Assembly (NCBI GenBank): GCA_021785055.1
Contig: JAJYGS010000009.1
Location: forward strand, 1 to 8,733
Direction of reading: 5' to 3'
Length of the DNA: 8,733 nt
Origin: Nitrospirota bacterium
GTDB lineage: Bacteria > Nitrospirota > JACRHJ01
This document shows, one piece after another, positions 5,771-8,733 of the stretch. The position numbers were made by a program, and so were the translations under genes. Each line of letters opens with the position of its first letter. Within the stretch, counting starts at the first letter, position 1. Under the pieces are notes generated by a model. That model made no database searches, was not told the DNA's origin, and saw only the letters and a list, made by a program, of their open reading frames with translations.

Positions 5771-6761
5771 CGCAGTTCAGGAACTCCTCCTTGGACATGA
5801 ACCTCCAGGTCTTCTCCACCTGGTGGACGAGCCTTACCATCAGTTCGTTTAAGGGCGCGTCGCGCCCCATGGCCCCGGCTATCTTCACAAGCTCGCCGTT
5901 CTGGTAATCCACTTCCGAAGGCTCCCCGCGCTCAAGGCTGCCAAGTATGGGCCCGTCGCAAGGCACCGGCGAAAGCGCCGCCACGGCCTCAAGGAATTTC
6001 CATGCCGCCTCCGGAAGCGGCAGGCCGAGCAGTTCGTTCAGCTTTTCCTCGTCGAAGTCCGGCAGCGCCTCTATATGCACACCCGCCTTCTTTATTATCT
6101 TCATACCTTCCCTCAGAAGCAGCACCGCCGCCTCGGCGATGTCCGGGTCGAGAAACGTCCTCTGCATACTCTCGCCGATTATCCCCGGAATACAATACGG
6201 CAGGTTAAGCAGAAGCCGCGTGCAGTTGTAATGCGCAATCTTGCTGCCAAGGCGCGCGTTGAAGGCCCTGGACATGAGTTCGAGCACCACGTCCTCGCGC
6301 CACCGGGGCGCATCGTAGGCCTTGCCGACTACCATGTAGCCTTTGAAGTTCAGGGTCACTTCCCCCGGCAAGGCGCAGTTAGCTCCTATCGTAAGGACGC
6401 ATGTGACGATATTGTCGCGCGGAAACACGCGGGCGACAATCTGCTCGGTCTTCGTTCCGGTCTGTATCGTCGCGACCGTCGCCTCCCGCGAGCAGGGCAG
6501 GAGCCTCTGGGCCGCCGGGAGCGTATCGGGCACCCTGTCGGCGAATACAAGCACCTCCGGCGTAAACGGCGGATAGAGCGATGCATAAATATCGGTTGAT
6601 ATTTCCTTCCCGTCCCAGGTCTGGCGCATGTTTAGCTTTTTGCCTGAGATCCTGTCCAGTTTTTCCTGCGTGCCAAGCAGGCAGACGTCTTCTCCGGCCT
6701 CGGAGAGCAGGGCCGCGCAGGCGCATCCAACCGGCGTTATCCCGGATATAGCTACTTTCAT
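5727..6761 (-). CDS. Divergent ketopantoate-reductase-like (ApbA/PanE fold) protein
   Basis: A 344-residue protein with the two-domain ApbA/PanE architecture: an N-terminal NAD(P)-binding Rossmann domain (about 1-150) and a helical C-terminal domain (about 165-325). Genuine PanE reduces 2-dehydropantoate to pantoate with NADPH. The fold is clear from MKVAISG at the start, GEVTLNFKGYMVVG (133-146), K174 at the expected catalytic-lysine region, and SLERGEPSEVDYQNGELV (275-292) with E283. Several signature residues differ: the glycine motif reads GITPVG (7-12, middle Gly replaced by Thr), the usual QNG of the substrate/cofactor loop reads QTG (100-102), and the Ser-Ser-Met segment is replaced by DGPIL (269-273). 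It may be a PanE supplying panC or another oxidoreductase, so I leave the gene unnamed. Start: ATG at 6761 with AAAGGA 6 nt upstream, 13 nt after maf. The last 14 codons overlap the DUF401 gene on the other strand. Confidence 0.8.
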   Translation of the reverse strand: MKVAISGITPVGCACAALLSEAGEDVCLLGTQEKLDRISGKKLNMRQTWDGKEISTDIYASLYPPFTPEVLVFADRVPDTLPAAQRLLPCSREATVATIQTGTKTEQIVARVFPRDNIVTCVLTIGANCALPGEVTLNFKGYMVVGKAYDAPRWREDVVLELMSRAFNARLGSKIAHYNCTRLLLNLPYCIPGIIGESMQRTFLDPDIAEAAVLLLREGMKIIKKAGVHIEALPDFDEEKLNELLGLPLPEAAWKFLEAVAALSPVPCDGPILGSLERGEPSEVDYQNGELVKIAGAMGRDAPLNELMVRLVHQVEKTWRFMSKEEFLNCVRKAVPHQAPPQGL

Positions 6762-6774
6762 AAATATTCCTTTA

Positions 6775-7338
6775 TTACAAAAATTCCTTTACAAGCTCGA
6801 AGAGGCGCGGAAGGGGAAGCCCCACGACGTTGAAAAAACATCCGCGTATGCCCTTCACGTAAACGGAGAAAAGCCCCTGTATACCGTACGCACCCGCCTT
6901 GTCCATCGGCTCGCCCGTTTTCACATACTCCTCTATCTCTTTTTTCGAGAGCGGCTTCACGAAAACCGTCGTCCTCTCGACGGCGCTCAGGGCGCGCCCT
7001 GTCGCGGCATCCACGAGGGCGATCCCGGTCAGCACCTCGTGCGCCCTCCCGGAGACAAGGTTCAGCATACGTCTCGCCTCCGCCTTTGAGGCCGGCTTGC
7101 CAAGAATAATTCCGTCCACCACCACGACCGTATCCGCGCCGAGCACCAGCCCCTTCCCGCGCCTCGCAGCGACCGTTTGCGCCTTCAGGAGCGCCAGGCG
7201 CCTTACATGTCCTTTCGGAGATTCGCCCGGCAGGGCCGATTCGTCCGCATGGGCGGGCTCGACCCTGAAGGGTATCCCGGCAAGCTTCAAAAGCTCCCGG
7301 CGGCGCGGCGATTCCGAGGCGAGAATAATTTTTTTCAT
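6775..7338 (-). CDS. maf: Maf nucleoside triphosphate pyrophosphatase
   Basis: A 187-residue cytoplasmic house-cleaning enzyme that hydrolyses nucleoside triphosphates, often modified or non-canonical ones, to the monophosphate and pyrophosphate. The YhdE-type subfamily prefers dTTP and UTP. Motifs in order: ILASESPRRRELL (5-17, phosphate binding), LGADTVVVVDG (66-76), LGKP (79-82), SGRAHEVLTG (96-105), and DKAGAYGIQG (146-155). The last is the form typical of the dTTP/UTP class rather than the m7GTP (YceF) class. FFNVVGLPL (168-176) closes the active site. I take the ATG at 7338, which gives the normal MKKIILASESPRR start; an in-frame TTG at 7359 would overlap the hydrolase gene. A purine-rich GAGAG lies 4-5 nt before it. 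It begins 7 nt after the hydrolase stop and ends with tandem stops (TAATAA) 13 nt before the PanE-like gene. Confidence 0.95.
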   Translation of the reverse strand: MKKIILASESPRRRELLKLAGIPFRVEPAHADESALPGESPKGHVRRLALLKAQTVAARRGKGLVLGADTVVVVDGIILGKPASKAEARRMLNLVSGRAHEVLTGIALVDAATGRALSAVERTTVFVKPLSKKEIEEYVKTGEPMDKAGAYGIQGLFSVYVKGIRGCFFNVVGLPLPRLFELVKEFL

Positions 7339-7345
7339 ACCGCTC

Positions 7346-8092
7346 TCATACCCTTTCAAAAAATTCTATTACAATCCCGTTGAATTCCTCCGGACGCTCC
7401 ACGTATGGCAGATGTCCCGCGCCTTCCATAATCCTAAGGCGCGCGCCCGGTATCGCGCCGGCGAATATCTCCGCGTACGAAGGAGGGATTACCCTGTCCT
7501 CGCTTCCCCAGATTATGAGCGTCGGCGCATTTATTTCTGTAAGTTCCGGCTCGACGTCCGGGATAAATCCTCCGGCCTCGTGCATGCTCTTTATCGTATC
7601 GACGGCCATTGATAATTCGTCCGAGGCCTCGGCGGACAAGGCTCCGCCGGACACCGAGACGTAATATTTTTCGATCTCGCGCAGGACTTCGTCCACCGTC
7701 ATCGGCATGGCATCCGGCCTGTATACGCCGGCGGGGGAGACGAGCGCGAGCCGCTCGACAAGCCGCGGGTAGTCCGCCGCCAGCCATAGCCCGGCCCAGC
7801 CGCCCATGGAGCTTCCGAGGACGGATACGCGGTCGATTTTTAAAACCTTAAGGAATTGAGACAGGAAGCGCGCATAATCCCGGACGCTTTTGATTTCCGG
7901 GCTGCGCGCGGAACCGCCGAAGCCCGGCAGGTCGGGAGCTATTACCCTGAACCGCCCGGAGAGAGGGCCTGACTGGCGATGCCAGAGCCGTGCGGTCGCG
8001 CCCGCGCCGTGCAGAAGCAGAAGCGGCCTTCCTCCGCCGCCTTCGTAGTATCGGACGTTGCGCCCGTTTATTGTTATGTCGTATCTGGTCAA
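7346..8092 (-). CDS. Alpha/beta hydrolase
   Basis: A 248-residue cytoplasmic hydrolase of the alpha/beta fold (MhpC/BioH-like, abhydrolase_1). The oxyanion loop is LLLHGAGAT (25-33). The nucleophile elbow is GSSMGG at 93-98 with S95. The acid is D199 in IIWGSEDRVIPP, and the base is H227 in MEGAGHLPYVERPEEF. A lid lies at about 120-185 and is acidic and helical. The catalytic triad is complete, so it is probably an active esterase, lipase or C-C hydrolase. The substrate cannot be deduced; placement after hemB and before maf gives no direct hint. The start is TTG at 8092, the only reasonable start between the preceding in-frame stop and the family N-terminus (25 residues before LLLHG). No Shine-Dalgarno precedes it, and the upstream bases are pyrimidine-rich (CCCTCCGCT). 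Translation may depend on ribosomes ending hemB 13 nt upstream. Confidence 0.9.
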   Translation of the reverse strand: MTRYDITINGRNVRYYEGGGGRPLLLLHGAGATARLWHRQSGPLSGRFRVIAPDLPGFGGSARSPEIKSVRDYARFLSQFLKVLKIDRVSVLGSSMGGWAGLWLAADYPRLVERLALVSPAGVYRPDAMPMTVDEVLREIEKYYVSVSGGALSAEASDELSMAVDTIKSMHEAGGFIPDVEPELTEINAPTLIIWGSEDRVIPPSYAEIFAGAIPGARLRIMEGAGHLPYVERPEEFNGIVIEFFERV

Positions 8093-8105
8093 AGCGGAGG
8101 GTGTT

Positions 8106-8733
8106 TTATTTATTCAGAACCGCCGCCGCCTCTTTGGCGAAATACGTGATTATTATGTCCGCTCCCGCGCGTTTTATGCCGGTGAGAGACTCCATCATGG
8201 CGCGCCGGCCGTCCATCCAGCCGAGCCTTTCCGCCGCCTTTATCATGGAGAATTCGCCTGAGACGTTATACGCGGCGATGGGGTGGTCGGTATTTTCGCG
8301 CAGGCGGCAGATGATGTCGAGATACGGGAGCGCGGGTTTCACCATGATTATGTCCGCGCCTTCGTCTATATCGAGCTCCGCCTCGCGCAGGGCCTCGCGC
8401 GCGTTGGCAGGGTCCATCTGGTGGCTGCGCCTGTCGCCGTATGCGGGGGTGGATTCGGCTGCCTCGCGGAAAGGGCCGTAGAAGGAAGATGCGTATTTCA
8501 CGGCATAGGACATTATCGGCGTGCCGGAGTAGCCGGAGTCGTCGAGCGCCTCGCGCATGGCGCCCACACGCCCGTCCATCATGTCGGAAGGGGCGACGAT
8601 GTCCGCGCCGGCACGCGCATGGGAAAGCGCCTCCTTGCAGAGCAGCTCTACTGTCGGGTCGTTAAGTATCTCGCCGTTCTCCACGATGCCGCAGTGGCCG
8701 TGGTCCGTATATTCGCACAGGCAGACGTCCGTT
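8106..8733 (-). CDS. hemB: Porphobilinogen synthase (ALA dehydratase), C-terminal part
   Basis: The frame is open to the window edge and shows the last 209 residues of a protein normally about 320-330 long. The enzyme condenses two 5-aminolevulinate molecules to porphobilinogen, the first common step to haem, sirohaem, cobalamin and chlorophyll. It is a cytosolic TIM-barrel homo-octamer in most bacteria. The visible part begins DVCLCEYTDHGHCG, containing the three cysteines that bind catalytic zinc, so this looks like the zinc-dependent type. Next are ADIVAPSDMMDGRVGAMREAL, SYAVKYASSFYGPFREA with the first active-site lysine, and DIIMVKPALPYLDII with the Schiff-base lysine. It ends with GEFSMIK and SLTGIKRAGADIIITYFAKEA. 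All catalytic residues of this portion are present. It is the most upstream visible gene of the minus-strand unit with the hydrolase, maf and the PanE-like gene. Confidence 0.97.
   Translation of the reverse strand, partial: TDVCLCEYTDHGHCGIVENGEILNDPTVELLCKEALSHARAGADIVAPSDMMDGRVGAMREALDDSGYSGTPIMSYAVKYASSFYGPFREAAESTPAYGDRRSHQMDPANAREALREAELDIDEGADIIMVKPALPYLDIICRLRENTDHPIAAYNVSGEFSMIKAAERLGWMDGRRAMMESLTGIKRAGADIIITYFAKEAAAVLNK

Noticed and set aside
7339..7359. TTG start of maf at 7359, seven codons earlier
   Set aside because: It would overlap the hydrolase gene and add residues absent from Maf proteins. ATG 7338 gives the usual N-terminus.

Overview
The window is a compact, moderately GC-rich bacterial chromosome segment. 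It carries ten genes (eight complete, two cut by the window edges) in four short transcription units, with almost no non-coding DNA. No RNA gene, insertion sequence, CRISPR array or prophage gene is visible. Futalosine-route menaquinone genes, frequent ATA (Ile) and AGG (Arg) codons despite the GC content, and a GAF-GGDEF protein next to a DUF401 membrane protein suggest an anaerobic or microaerophilic Gram-negative of the Nitrospirota/deltaproteobacterial type. That placement is a soft inference with no marker gene behind it.

Layout. (1) Minus strand, 1981 to 1: mqnB (futalosine hydrolase), mqnD (1,4-dihydroxy-6-naphthoate synthase) and the first 136 codons of an MFS exporter. mqnB and mqnD share an ATGA overlap, and the exporter starts 8 nt after mqnD. 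(2) Plus strand, 2105 to 3393: folK and panC, overlapping by 13 nt and divergent from mqnB. The 123-nt divergent gap holds two good sigma70-type promoters facing away from each other. The folK promoter is placed so that transcription should begin at or next to the ATG, giving a leaderless mRNA. (3) Plus strand, 3504 to 5770: a soluble GAF-GGDEF diguanylate cyclase behind a near-consensus promoter, followed after 2 nt by a DUF401 polytopic membrane protein with a TTG start. (4) Minus strand, 8733 to 5727: hemB (C-terminal part), an alpha/beta hydrolase, maf, and a divergent ketopantoate-reductase-like (ApbA/PanE fold) protein. The last gene runs 44 bp into the 3' end of the DUF401 gene on the other strand.

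How the genes relate. Most are cofactor housekeeping: menaquinone (mqnB, mqnD), folate (folK), pantothenate/CoA (panC, possibly the PanE-like protein) and tetrapyrrole (hemB), plus Maf as a nucleotide-pool house-cleaning enzyme. The least explained elements are the cyclase-DUF401 pair, the PanE-like protein with altered signature residues, an 11-12 residue insertion in MqnD, and the leaderless folK promoter. I see no clear wholly new multi-gene system. The GAF-GGDEF/DUF401 pair is the best candidate for undescribed biology.
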